Positions 37,400 through 46,237 of a DNA stretch of 64,000 bases are shown one piece after another. The stretch lies in NCBI RefSeq assembly GCF_029855125.1, contig NZ_CP123229.1, positions 3,268,501 through 3,332,500 of the forward strand, read 5' to 3'. The notes under the pieces were generated by a model. That model worked only from the letters and a program-made list of their open reading frames with translations. It was not told the DNA's origin and ran no database searches. Origin of the DNA: Methylocapsa sp. D3K7 (GTDB lineage: Bacteria > Pseudomonadota > Alphaproteobacteria > Rhizobiales > Beijerinckiaceae). The translations under genes were made by a program, and so were the position numbers. How positions within the stretch are numbered: position 1 is the first letter of the stretch; every line of letters begins with the position of its first letter.

Positions 37400-37999
37400 T
37401 CATTGCGTTTTTGGTTCTTGCCCGGGTTTCGCGGGGGCCGGCCGCTTTTCTTTCGCCTCTCCAGTGCCGCCGTTTGGCAAAAACATGCTGCGGACGCGCC
37501 CGGTGACCGCGGCTTGCTTGGTTGTCAAGTCGTATATTAATTTGTCGCCCTTGGTCACGTTCGGGCCCTGCGTCAAGGTCACATTGCCGATGAGATAGAC
37601 CTTGTTTTCGGATTTTTCGTAGATGCCGCTGTCGCCGGTGCCAATCTGATCCTTGGAAATGATGGTCACGGGACCCGCTGCTTCCATGCGGCGGACCTGG
37701 CTTGACGAGGACGGCGCTCCGGCTGCGGCCGACGCATCCTTTGGAGTTAAATAAATGACAAGTGTCGTCGCCTCCAATTTGCTCTGTCCTTGCGTCGCGA
37801 CGACATTCCCGGTGTAGACAAGCTTCTGCTCCTTATCGAAATAATCGAGTTTGGCGGCGTCGATGTTGACCGGCTCCTTGGAATCGCCGCCCGGTAAGAC
37901 TGCGCCCGAATGCGGCTTTTCCGCAACCGCCGGAAACACCGGGAGGGCTGTCACGAGAAAGGCGAGAGCGAGCAGACAGCAACACCCGCGGCTGCTCAC
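37400..37999 (-). CDS. lptA: Lipopolysaccharide transport periplasmic protein LptA
   Basis: The periplasmic bridge protein of LPS export. The 199-residue product begins at GTG 37999, overlapping the lptC stop (GTGA), has a signal peptide (CCCLLALAFLVTALPVFPAVA) and an OstA domain with LDYFDKEQKLVYTGNVVATQ and KVYLIGNVTLTQGPNVTKGD. A Lys/Pro tail ends it. Order lptC-lptA-lptB is conserved. Confidence 0.93.
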   Translation of the reverse strand: MSSRGCCCLLALAFLVTALPVFPAVAEKPHSGAVLPGGDSKEPVNIDAAKLDYFDKEQKLVYTGNVVATQGQSKLEATTLVIYLTPKDASAAAGAPSSSSQVRRMEAAGPVTIISKDQIGTGDSGIYEKSENKVYLIGNVTLTQGPNVTKGDKLIYDLTTKQAAVTGRVRSMFLPNGGTGEAKEKRPAPAKPGQEPKTQ

Positions 38000-38658
38000 C
38001 TCAGGGAGTCCGTTGAGTCATTGCCTGGCACAGGCTCGTCCGCCCCCGAATCAATGACCGAATTGACATCGCCGCCGAACGAAACCTTGTGGCCATTGTC
38101 GCTGACATCCAGCTGCTGTGCGGCGACGGTTCCCCCGGCCAGATTGACCTTGACAGGGCCGTCGGAAACGAGACCGCCCGTCTTGAAATCGATCCGCGCA
38201 GTCTTCAAACGGATATCGTAACCAGAGCTATTTTTGATTTGAACGTTGCCTTCCAGCGTCATTTTGTCGTGCAGATTGTCGTAGACCCCCCGTGCGGCGC
38301 GCACCCATGTCGTCGAGGCGTCCGCCGCGCCAATCTTGGAATCGATGTCGAGAAGTTCGGTGATGTTCGGCACCGCGATGTCCTGGATTCCGGATCGCGC
38401 CCTGATTTCGAAGGGATGGCCATTCTTCTGGACACCGGTGATTTTCGGCGACTCGACGGTGATTTTGGTGCCATCGACGCCAACCTTGCCGATCGAAATA
38501 TCGACCGGCAGGCGCCGCAAGGGGTTGAGCAGGACGGCCGCCGGAATGAGCACGACCGCGAGGAGCGATCCGGTGATCGCGACGCGGCGAAACCAGCGCA
38601 CGCGCACCGTGTGCTGGCTGGCCGCCTTGAAGCCGCCCCGTGAACGCGCCGGGCTCAT
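37996..38658 (-). CDS. lptC: LPS export periplasmic-facing protein LptC
   Basis: A single-span inner-membrane protein passing LPS from LptB2FG to LptA. After a TM helix (VAITGSLLAVVLIPAAVLL) comes a beta-jellyroll of the YrbK type (ESPKITGVQKNGHPFEIRAR). From the ATG at 38658 the product is 220 residues; an in-frame TTG at 38868 would add 70 residues of no clear conservation. The stop overlaps the lptA start. Confidence 0.9.
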   Translation of the reverse strand: MSPARSRGGFKAASQHTVRVRWFRRVAITGSLLAVVLIPAAVLLNPLRRLPVDISIGKVGVDGTKITVESPKITGVQKNGHPFEIRARSGIQDIAVPNITELLDIDSKIGAADASTTWVRAARGVYDNLHDKMTLEGNVQIKNSSGYDIRLKTARIDFKTGGLVSDGPVKVNLAGGTVAAQQLDVSDNGHKVSFGGDVNSVIDSGADEPVPGNDSTDSLR

Positions 38659-39045
38659 GTCGAATCCCGCCGCGCCGAAGCTCTGATTGTTTCGCGAGCC
38701 GGGATCAGCGCCGCCGGCAGCGTCGCGAGCGGCGCGGCTATCCGCCCGGCCCGGGTTGGCCACCGCAAGCTGTCCCGTGCCACTCAAGGGAATCGCCCGT
38801 CTGCCAGGAACATCTGACGGCTTCCTTGTTTGCAGGGCTTCAGACTGAGACAAACTATCAAGCTCCAACTGCGGTCAATACCTTAAGCCACGATCGGCCA
38901 TGAAACGCAGGTTTAGAAAATCCTTCAAAGATATTAATAATTTGGCGAGACGGCCTTGAGATGGCGCCCGCGGCTCGCCGTGCCACGTTTGTTCAAACAG
39001 CAAGCAAGCAAGGCAAAGTCATGGCAGGTATAAGCCAAAGCATGG

Positions 39046-39660
39046 CTATTCATGCGAGAATATATCCGCATCCGCCCACCCCATGAGGTCGAGGCGTGCA
39101 CGTTCCGGCAGGAAATCGAAACAAGCCTTGGCAATGCGGGCGCGGTTTTCGCGTTGCAGCATGACGTCGAGGCGCAGACGCAAAGCATGCAAATACAACA
39201 CGTCGGACGCCGCATAGGAAAGCTGAGCCTCCGACAACGTGTCGCCGCCCCAATCGGAACATTGCTGCTGTTTTGACAAGTCCACACCGAGCAATTCTCG
39301 GGTCAAATCCTTCAAGCCATGCCGGTCGGTGTAGGTTCGCACGAGCTTGGAGGCGATTTTCGTGCAGTAAATGGGCGCCGCCATGACGCCGAAGGTCTTG
39401 AACAGAACCGCGACATCGAAGCGCGCGTAATGGAACAGTTTGGTGACGTTCGGGTCGGCCAGAAGCCGTTCGATATTTTTTGCCCGCGTCTGCCCCGCCG
39501 CGATTTGAACGACATCGGCGGACCCATCGCCGCGCGACAATTGGACCACGCAAAGCCGGTCGCGATGCAGAACGAGACCTTGGGTCTCGGTGTCGATCGC
39601 CACGCAATCGCCGAAATCGGCATCGTCCGGCAGGTCGCCCTTATGAAATGTGATGCTCAT
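39046..39660 (-). CDS. nrnC: NrnC-type 3'-5' exoribonuclease (RNase D-like)
   Basis: A 204-residue DEDDy exonuclease lacking the HRDC domains of RNase D. Catalytic residues are visible in VAIDTETQGL, LFHYARFDVAVLFKTFG and the ExoIII motif YAASDVLYL. Alphaproteobacterial NrnC of this length degrades dinucleotides such as pGpG, so a role at the end of RNA and cyclic-di-GMP turnover is likely. It lies upstream of lptC on the same strand, with a gap of about 390 bases. Confidence 0.88.
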   Translation of the reverse strand: MSITFHKGDLPDDADFGDCVAIDTETQGLVLHRDRLCVVQLSRGDGSADVVQIAAGQTRAKNIERLLADPNVTKLFHYARFDVAVLFKTFGVMAAPIYCTKIASKLVRTYTDRHGLKDLTRELLGVDLSKQQQCSDWGGDTLSEAQLSYAASDVLYLHALRLRLDVMLQRENRARIAKACFDFLPERARLDLMGWADADIFSHE

Positions 39661-39839
39661 TGGGCGCGCCTATCACTGGCAGGCAAACTTAGCAAGCTGC
39701 ATTGGGCCTTCCACCCGCACAGGCCCAACAGAAATTTCTTCGATCTGCCACGATCAAAATTTCCGGAGATCTAAGTTAAGGGAACTTCCCGGCAAGGCCG
39801 TGGTTAGCCACAAGTCGCGGACAAGATGGAGAAACAAGG

Positions 39840-40118
39840 ATGAGGAAGAAATTTGGAATAGCCGTGGTCGCGGCCCTGCTCGCCGCGCCAGTCGCCGCTC
39901 ATGCTCAGGGCGTTTTCGGCGGAATGCAGCGCGGCGCGGCGGAAGGCAGCTACGCCGCTGGCCCTGTTGGCGGAATTGTCGGGGGCGCTGTGGGGGGTGC
40001 GGTCGGCGGTGTGAATGGCGCGCTTGGCGTCGACCCGGGCTACGCGCACCGTTCGGCGTATTACCATCACCGGTACCGCTACCATCGCCGCGGGTATCAT
40101 CACTACCATCACTACTGA
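39840..40118 (+). CDS. Secreted glycine-zipper protein with His/Tyr-rich tail
   Basis: A 92-residue protein: signal peptide ending AAHAQG, a Gly-zipper stretch (VGGIVGGAVGGAVGGVNG) that could insert into or line a membrane, and a C-terminal tail of about 27 residues rich in His, Tyr and Arg. The tail could bind metal ions. No family with known function is recognised. The ATG at 39840 is preceded by GGAG at a longer than usual distance. Confidence 0.68.
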   Translation: MRKKFGIAVVAALLAAPVAAHAQGVFGGMQRGAAEGSYAAGPVGGIVGGAVGGAVGGVNGALGVDPGYAHRSAYYHHRYRYHRRGYHHYHHY

Positions 40119-40155
40119 TATCATGGCACCTGGCGCCGATGAAGCGGCGCCATTC

Positions 40156-40977
40156 TCATGTCAAAAGACGAAAATCGGCCAGCACCGGCACATGATCGGA
40201 CGGCCGCTCCCAGTTTCGGCTATCGCGAAGAACGCGCGCACCCTCCAGGCAGGGCTTGAGGCTTTCGCTGACCCAGATATGGTCGAGCCTGCGGCCCCGG
40301 TCCGATTTTTCCCAATCCCGCGCGCGGTAGCTCCACCAGGTATAGAGGCGTTCCTCGGGCGCAACAAAATGACGGATCGCGTCAACCCACGGTCCCGCTT
40401 CGCGCAGAAAATTAAGCTTATCGACTTCCACAGGCGTGTGGCTCACGACCTTCAACAGAGCCTTGTGATTCCAGACATCTGTTTCGAGCGGCGCAATATT
40501 GAAATCCCCCACCATGACGGAGTTGCCCGCCGCAACCTTGCAGGAGCCCGTCCAGGCCGCCATTTCGTCTAGAAACTGGAGCTTATGGGCGAACTTCGGA
40601 TTGATCGCGGGATCTGGCTCGTCACCCCCTGCTGGTACATAGAAATTATGCAATGCAATCAATTTGCCGCCTACGCCCGGGGGAGCCAAAGCTATGGCGA
40701 TATGGCGCGCATCGCCTTTTTCACAAAAGGAACGGCGGTCGATAAGCTGAAACGGAATTTTTGAGGCGACCGCAACCCCGTGATAGCCCTTCTGGCCATT
40801 GATGGCGACATGCGGATACCCGAGCTTATGGAACGCGGTCAGGGGAAACTCGCTGTCCCTGCATTTCGTCTCCTGAAGGCAAAGAACATCGGGCGCCGCT
40901 TCGCTCAAGAAGCGGGCAACAAGATCGATTCGCAAACGGACAGAATTAATATTCCAGGTGGCAAGGGTGAGACGCAC
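40156..40977 (-). CDS. xthA: Exodeoxyribonuclease III
   Basis: AP endonuclease and 3' exonuclease for base-excision repair. Of 273 residues from GTG 40977, the active-site blocks LCLQETKC, VMVGDFNIAP, RRLDHIWVS and SDHVPVLADF carry the catalytic Glu, Asp, Asn and His. The GTG is preceded by CGGAG; an ATG further out at 41055 would add 26 unconserved residues. Single gene, minus strand. Confidence 0.95.
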   Translation of the reverse strand: MRLTLATWNINSVRLRIDLVARFLSEAAPDVLCLQETKCRDSEFPLTAFHKLGYPHVAINGQKGYHGVAVASKIPFQLIDRRSFCEKGDARHIAIALAPPGVGGKLIALHNFYVPAGGDEPDPAINPKFAHKLQFLDEMAAWTGSCKVAAGNSVMVGDFNIAPLETDVWNHKALLKVVSHTPVEVDKLNFLREAGPWVDAIRHFVAPEERLYTWWSYRARDWEKSDRGRRLDHIWVSESLKPCLEGARVLRDSRNWERPSDHVPVLADFRLLT

Positions 40978-41105
40978 GCACGACTCCGTTGGAACCAGTG
41001 CGCCCGATTGATCACGCAATGACCCCTGCCGCAAGCGCGGCAGCCAAAGCCCCACAGCTATTTATGGGTGCGGAGACCCGCGGACTCATTGGACCACGTT
41101 CCGCG

Positions 41106-41142
41106 AAAAAAAAGGGCGCCCGGCCAATGGCCAGACGCCCTT
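41106..41142 (-). terminator. Intrinsic terminator on the minus strand
   Basis: AAGGGCG and GGCC (41112-41125) pair with GGCC and CGCCCTT (41129-41142); on the minus strand the stem is followed by eight T (complement of 41106-41113). It ends the candidate small RNA and separates xthA from the LolA-like gene. Confidence 0.85.
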
Positions 41143-41230
41143 AGGAGCGAGACATCACCGGGAGGGGTCCGGTAACTTTAAGATCCAGGCGGAACGGGGG
41201 GGTACGCCTGATGACCTGCTTCGCTCACAT
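41106..41230 (-). ncRNA. Candidate trans-acting small RNA with C-rich loops
   Basis: A promoter, a folded body and an intrinsic terminator line up on the minus strand in a gap without genes. The transcript would begin near 41230 and end at the T-run at 41106, about 125 bases. It folds into hairpin 1 (CAGGCG/CGCCTG, plus-strand 41186-41191 and 41205-41210) with loop UACCCCCCCGUUC, hairpin 2 (ACCGG/CCGGT, 41157-41161 and 41169-41173) with loop ACCCCUC, and the terminator hairpin. Pyrimidine-rich loops that can pair with Shine-Dalgarno sites are typical of alphaproteobacterial regulatory RNAs such as AbcR or SuhB/MmgR; which family, if any, is unknown. Confidence 0.6.
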
Positions 41231-41236
41231 CCAGGT

Positions 41237-41264
41237 AACATAAACTGTCGCCACCGCGTTTCAA
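41237..41264 (-). promoter_or_regulatory. Promoter of the candidate small RNA
   Basis: Read on the minus strand: TTGAAA (41259-41264), 16-base spacer, TATGTT (41237-41242). Transcription would start around 41230, just before the folded region. Confidence 0.5.
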
Positions 41265-41400
41265 CCCGTCCCGCAGCCCCCGCCCGCCGGGAAATGTGGC
41301 CTCGAATGTTTGTTTTGGCTCTTCAAAATCTTCCAAATGATTGAAAAATATCTAATTTCGGAGTGCGGGCGAATGCCGGAGGATCTTTTCGCCGTCTTCC

Positions 41401-42108
41401 TCAATTATTTGTGTTCAGGAGTCTTTCCTGGGTGATCTGGAACAGATTTGGATCAGGCTTTTTGGTCAGATCGATATTGAACAGCGAGACCAGCGTCTCA
41501 TAACCTTGCGGATCGATGACTTGCCACTGTTTGAGGGTAAATTTCGCCGGATCAAAGAGCAGCTTGATTTGCGAGGTTCCGCCGAATGTCGCTTTGTCCT
41601 CGACGAGAATGGTGACCGCTTCGGGCTCGCTCTTCACATCGATGACCTTAACGTCGCGGCTGAGATCGACCTGGTCCTTGAGCAGAAATTTCAGCGGCGT
41701 CTGACTGATAAAGTAAATGTCCTTCGTCGCGGTCTTGCGGTCATGCACCGCCACCGAAAGGCCGTCGGCAACGATCTCGAGCGTTGAGGGTGCCGCATAT
41801 TCAAAGCGCAACCTGCCGGGCCTTTGGACGAAGATCTTGCCTTCCGAGCGTCGGCCGTCCGGGCCGATTTGCACGAAATCGCCGCTCATCGTCGTGGCGG
41901 AATTGAAATAGGCATTGGCCTTTTGGATGGCGGCCAGAGGTTCCATTGGAACAAATGGGGGCGGCGCTTTGACCGGCGCAGCCGCCGGCTTGGCAATGGC
42001 CGCCGCTGGCTTGGCCGGTTTGGGATTACCAGCGGAAGGGTCCGCCTGAAGCGGTGCCACTCCGGCGAGAACGACAGAAAATACAATAATAAATACCGTC
42101 CGCTTCAT
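41401..42108 (-). CDS. LolA-like outer-membrane lipoprotein carrier
   Basis: A 235-residue periplasmic protein with signal peptide MKRTVFIIVFSVVLAGVAPL, an Ala/Pro/Lys-rich linker (about 22-52) and a LolA fold (YFNSATTMSGDFVQIGPDGR, then VQRPGRLRFEYAAP and a C-terminal sheet). LolA accepts lipoproteins released by LolCDE; the linker is longer than in E. coli. Start 42108 gives the signal peptide; the frame is open to 42171. Confidence 0.85.
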   Translation of the reverse strand: MKRTVFIIVFSVVLAGVAPLQADPSAGNPKPAKPAAAIAKPAAAPVKAPPPFVPMEPLAAIQKANAYFNSATTMSGDFVQIGPDGRRSEGKIFVQRPGRLRFEYAAPSTLEIVADGLSVAVHDRKTATKDIYFISQTPLKFLLKDQVDLSRDVKVIDVKSEPEAVTILVEDKATFGGTSQIKLLFDPAKFTLKQWQVIDPQGYETLVSLFNIDLTKKPDPNLFQITQERLLNTNN

Positions 42109-42322
42109 ATGGCCCGCCTTGATTCGTGAGAATCTGCGCAAATAGACCCTGATCCCATCAAATACGATCATTCAAGGTCTTATCACGTTGTTTTCTCCCG
42201 CGATCTCTTAACTCTGCACCTTTTTACCATCATGCGCTAGACAGACCGTAACGATCCGGGGAGTTGGAGAGGTCCTGGTATTGCGCGCCCGCAACCTGCG
42301 AAATCCGGCAGAGGAAGTCCAG

Positions 42323-43522
42323 ATGCCGGCTATCTCTTTGAAATCACTCTCAGAGCAGGACGCAGCCCCGTCGCCAGCACTGCGGATCGGGATCGTCATC
42401 GCCCATTTGGGCAGTGGCGGCGCAGAAAAAGCCGCGGTCGTCCTCGCCAATGGCCTTGCCGAGAGGGGCTATTTTGTCGATTTGCTCACGTGGCAAGCAG
42501 CAGGGTTCTATCTCAAAGATGTGTCGCCAAAGGTCTCGAGGATAGACTTGTCAGCTGGGCGAAGACCCAACACAATCCAAGTCATAGCTTCCCTCATGCG
42601 ATATCTGCGGCAGAAACAACCTGCAATTATTTTCCCTCATCTGGAAAAACCCTCGCTTTTGGTAATTGCCGGCGGTCTGCTGTCCGGCTACCGCAGAATC
42701 GTGCCGTGTATTCAGATTGATCTTATCGCTTACGCTGCGATTCATCACAACCCGCGACACCGCTTACGCCGCTGGCTGCTGATTTGCTTGGTGGCCATCC
42801 TTTATCGTCTGACTCCCCGAGTTGTTGCCGTTTCGGAGGGTGCGGCGCAAACTGCACGCCGGCTGCTGTCGCCGTTCGGGCCATCCATCCAAGTCATTTA
42901 CAATGGTCTCGACTATCCGGGGCTTGCGTCCCAGGCGCAACAACAGGTCGAGGAGGCGTGGCTGCTGGAGAAGACGGTTCCAGTCATCGTGACTTGCGGC
43001 CGGCTGACACAGCAGAAAGCACAAGACACTTTACTGCGCGCCTTTGCCGAATTGCGCCGGGCGATGCCGGTGCGGCTGGTGATTTTGGGCGAAGGCGAAG
43101 AGCACGAGGCTCTGTTGGCGCTTGCACGTCGGCTCGGCGTGGCCGCAGATGTATTGCTGCCGGGGACTGTTACAGAACCAATCGCCTGGTTTGCCAAAAG
43201 CGACCTATTCGTTCTTCCGTCACGCTGCGAAGGACAAGCGCTGGTGCTGATCGAGGCGTTGCTTGCGGGCGTTCCAATTGTCAGTACCGATTGCCCCTCC
43301 GGGCCTCGCGAAGTCTTGGCGCACGGACGCTTTGGCACGCTTGTGCCAGTGGACGATGTCGCGGCGCTGACTGAGGCCATGTCGTTTGTGCTAAAAAGCG
43401 CACCGGATATCGACAAGGGTGCTCTGACACAACATCTTGAAAAATTCACCGCCGATCGAATGATAGACGGATATCTGGCCGCGGAAATGTTTGTGGCCGC
43501 TGGGCAACCGCTGATTCGATAG
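42323..43522 (+). CDS. Glycosyltransferase family 4 protein
   Basis: A 399-residue GT-B glycosyltransferase. The N-terminal domain opens with LRIGIVIAHLGSGGAEKAAV, the C-terminal one has VIVTCGRLTQQKAQDTLLRA and the nucleotide-sugar motif PSRCEGQALVLIEALLAGVP, whose two Glu bind the donor. It probably adds a sugar to a surface glycan or lipid; acceptor unknown. GAGGAAG precedes ATG 42323; TTG 42281 is in frame. It is a single gene convergent with egtD. Confidence 0.88.
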   Translation: MPAISLKSLSEQDAAPSPALRIGIVIAHLGSGGAEKAAVVLANGLAERGYFVDLLTWQAAGFYLKDVSPKVSRIDLSAGRRPNTIQVIASLMRYLRQKQPAIIFPHLEKPSLLVIAGGLLSGYRRIVPCIQIDLIAYAAIHHNPRHRLRRWLLICLVAILYRLTPRVVAVSEGAAQTARRLLSPFGPSIQVIYNGLDYPGLASQAQQQVEEAWLLEKTVPVIVTCGRLTQQKAQDTLLRAFAELRRAMPVRLVILGEGEEHEALLALARRLGVAADVLLPGTVTEPIAWFAKSDLFVLPSRCEGQALVLIEALLAGVPIVSTDCPSGPREVLAHGRFGTLVPVDDVAALTEAMSFVLKSAPDIDKGALTQHLEKFTADRMIDGYLAAEMFVAAGQPLIR

Positions 43523-43545
43523 CTTCGTGAATAGGAAGCAACGCT

Positions 43546-44516
<971 letters not shown>

Positions 44517-44520
<4 letters not shown>

Positions 44521-45815
44521 GCGATCTCCGAGGCGAGGCGCAGTCCCATGAATTGCCAGCGCTGGTGAGGATAAAAAAAGTTTCGATAGGTGGCACGCAC
44601 GTGCCCTTCCGGCGTCACGCAGGAGCCGCCGCGCAGGACATGCTGGCCGACCATGAACTTGCCATTGTATTCGCCCAGCGCCCCTGAAGGCGCGCGATAC
44701 CCAGGGTAGGGCAGATAGGCACTCCCCGTCCATTCCCAAACGTCGCCGAACATTTGCCTGGGCCGCGTGTCATTGCTTGCGGGAGCCGGCAGCGGCCGCA
44801 GCGCATTCGAAGCGAGCGTGTTGCCTGTCGCGGGCAAGCCCCGCACGGCCAGTTCCCACTCGAACTCGGTGGGCAGCCGGTGACCCGCCCAGCGGGCAAA
44901 GGCGTCGGCCTCGTAATAACTCACATGCGCAACGGGCGCGGCGCAATCGAGGGGACGCAAGCCTTCGAGCGACATGGCCAGCCACTCTCCGTCGCGCTCC
45001 TCCCAATAAAGGGGCGCCCGCCAGCCTTCCCGGTTGACGATTGTCCAGCCATCGGCAAGCCAGAGGGAAGCCGTGCGATAGCCGCCGTCCCCGATGAAGG
45101 CGAGCCATTCGGCGTTGGTAACGAGGCGGTCGGCGAGACGGTATGGATGGATCAGCTCGCCATGGCGCGGCGTTTCATTGTCCCACGCAAAACTTTCGCC
45201 GCCGTGGCCGATCTGATGGATGCCGCCCGTAAAGCCGATCCAGCGCAACGGCTCTGGCTCGCCGCGATCCTGGCGTGGACGCGGTGCAAGATAAGCCGGA
45301 CGCAACGGATTAGCGGCAAAGAGCGCAAGAACATCTGTGAGGAGCAACTCCTGATGCTGCTGCTCATGATTGATGCCAAGTTCGAGAAGACGCGCCAGTT
45401 CCGATCCGGCTTCAATGCCGCGTTCGACAAGCTTCTCGAGTCCTGCGTCGACATGGGCGCGATAAGCGAAAATCTGCTCGCAGCCCGGCCGTGTGAGAAG
45501 CCCGCGTTGTGGCCGCGGCTGGCGCGGGCCGTGCGTTTCATAATAGGAGTTGAAGCAAAAATTGAAGGCCGGATCGAAAATCTCATAGCCCTCAAGGTGC
45601 CTCGAAAGAATGAAGGTCTCGAAGAACCAAGTGGTGTGGGCGAGGTGCCACTTCGCCGGGCTGGCGTCATCCATGGCCTGGACGGTCATGTCCTCGGCAC
45701 TCAGAGGCTGTACAAGGCGCAAAGAAAGCTGACGGCTTTCGGAAAGCCGGGACCATATCGCACGGGTTTGGGGTAGCGGCAAAATCGACGAAGTGATCGC
45801 GGACGATTGCGCCAT
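44517..45815 (-). CDS. egtB: Ergothioneine biosynthesis sulfoxide synthase EgtB
   Basis: A non-haem iron enzyme that joins a thiol to hercynine and oxidises it to the sulfoxide. Of 432 residues, the N-terminal DinB-like half bears the iron-binding His residues in KWHLAHTTWFFE and NHEQQHQELL, the C-terminal half is an FGE-sulfatase fold (GHRLPTEFEWELAVRGLP, FGDVWEWTGSAYLPYPGY, VLRGGSCVTPEGHVR). The ATG at 45815 is chosen; one at 45866 is possible. egtA, egtC and egtE are not near. Confidence 0.94.
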
Positions 45816-46237
45816 AACTACCTCCCATGCCGCCAAGCGTCCCGACAGCAATTTTAGAATAAACAACTTTGGCGTGACTGGGTTAAAGCGCTTGGCTGTT
45901 GTTTCAATGCAGAAATGCTATGATGGGATAACTCGCGGCAAAACCGTGTCCATCGAAAGGACCAGTTGATAACGCGGGGAAGGCAATTGGGTTCCGCACC
46001 GCTTCAGCTGATGTATCTCCATAAATTTGATCAAATAACTGCTACAATCATGCCCAAACGTTCTACGTGAAACGTTTGGATACGATTGGCAGGTCTGAGA
46101 ACTCATAGCGTATGTCCAGTGGCACGCAGAACAGCAGAAAATCGGTAATTTTGGACAGCCGATAGCGCGCGGCTTGACAATTTGCCGTTGTCCTAATTCC
46201 GGTTGGGGTGCGCCGCGAAGAGCAAGCAGGAGACCCC
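45816..46237. other. Divergent control region egtB / phosphoketolase
   Basis: 422 bases between divergent genes. It contains palindrome 1 (46045-46089). TTGACA at 46174-46179 suggests a promoter for the phosphoketolase gene, but no good -10 lies at the right distance (TAATTC follows after 14 bases), so this is weak. No gene is apparent. Confidence 0.5.
46045..46089 (+). repeat. parS-like palindrome 1 (diverged copy)
   Basis: Inverted arms CCAAACGTT (46054-46062) and AACGTTTGG (46071-46079) surround a core related to parS; the right half ACGTGAAACG is intact, the left half is changed (CGTTCT). The whole 45 bases align without gaps to the element at 48632, same orientation, about four of five bases equal by eye. 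It lies 148 bases before the phosphoketolase start. Confidence 0.75.

Noticed and set aside
46174..46199. TTGACA...TAATTC as the phosphoketolase promoter
   Set aside because: The spacing of 14 bases is too short for a convincing sigma-70 promoter; mentioned only as weak evidence.
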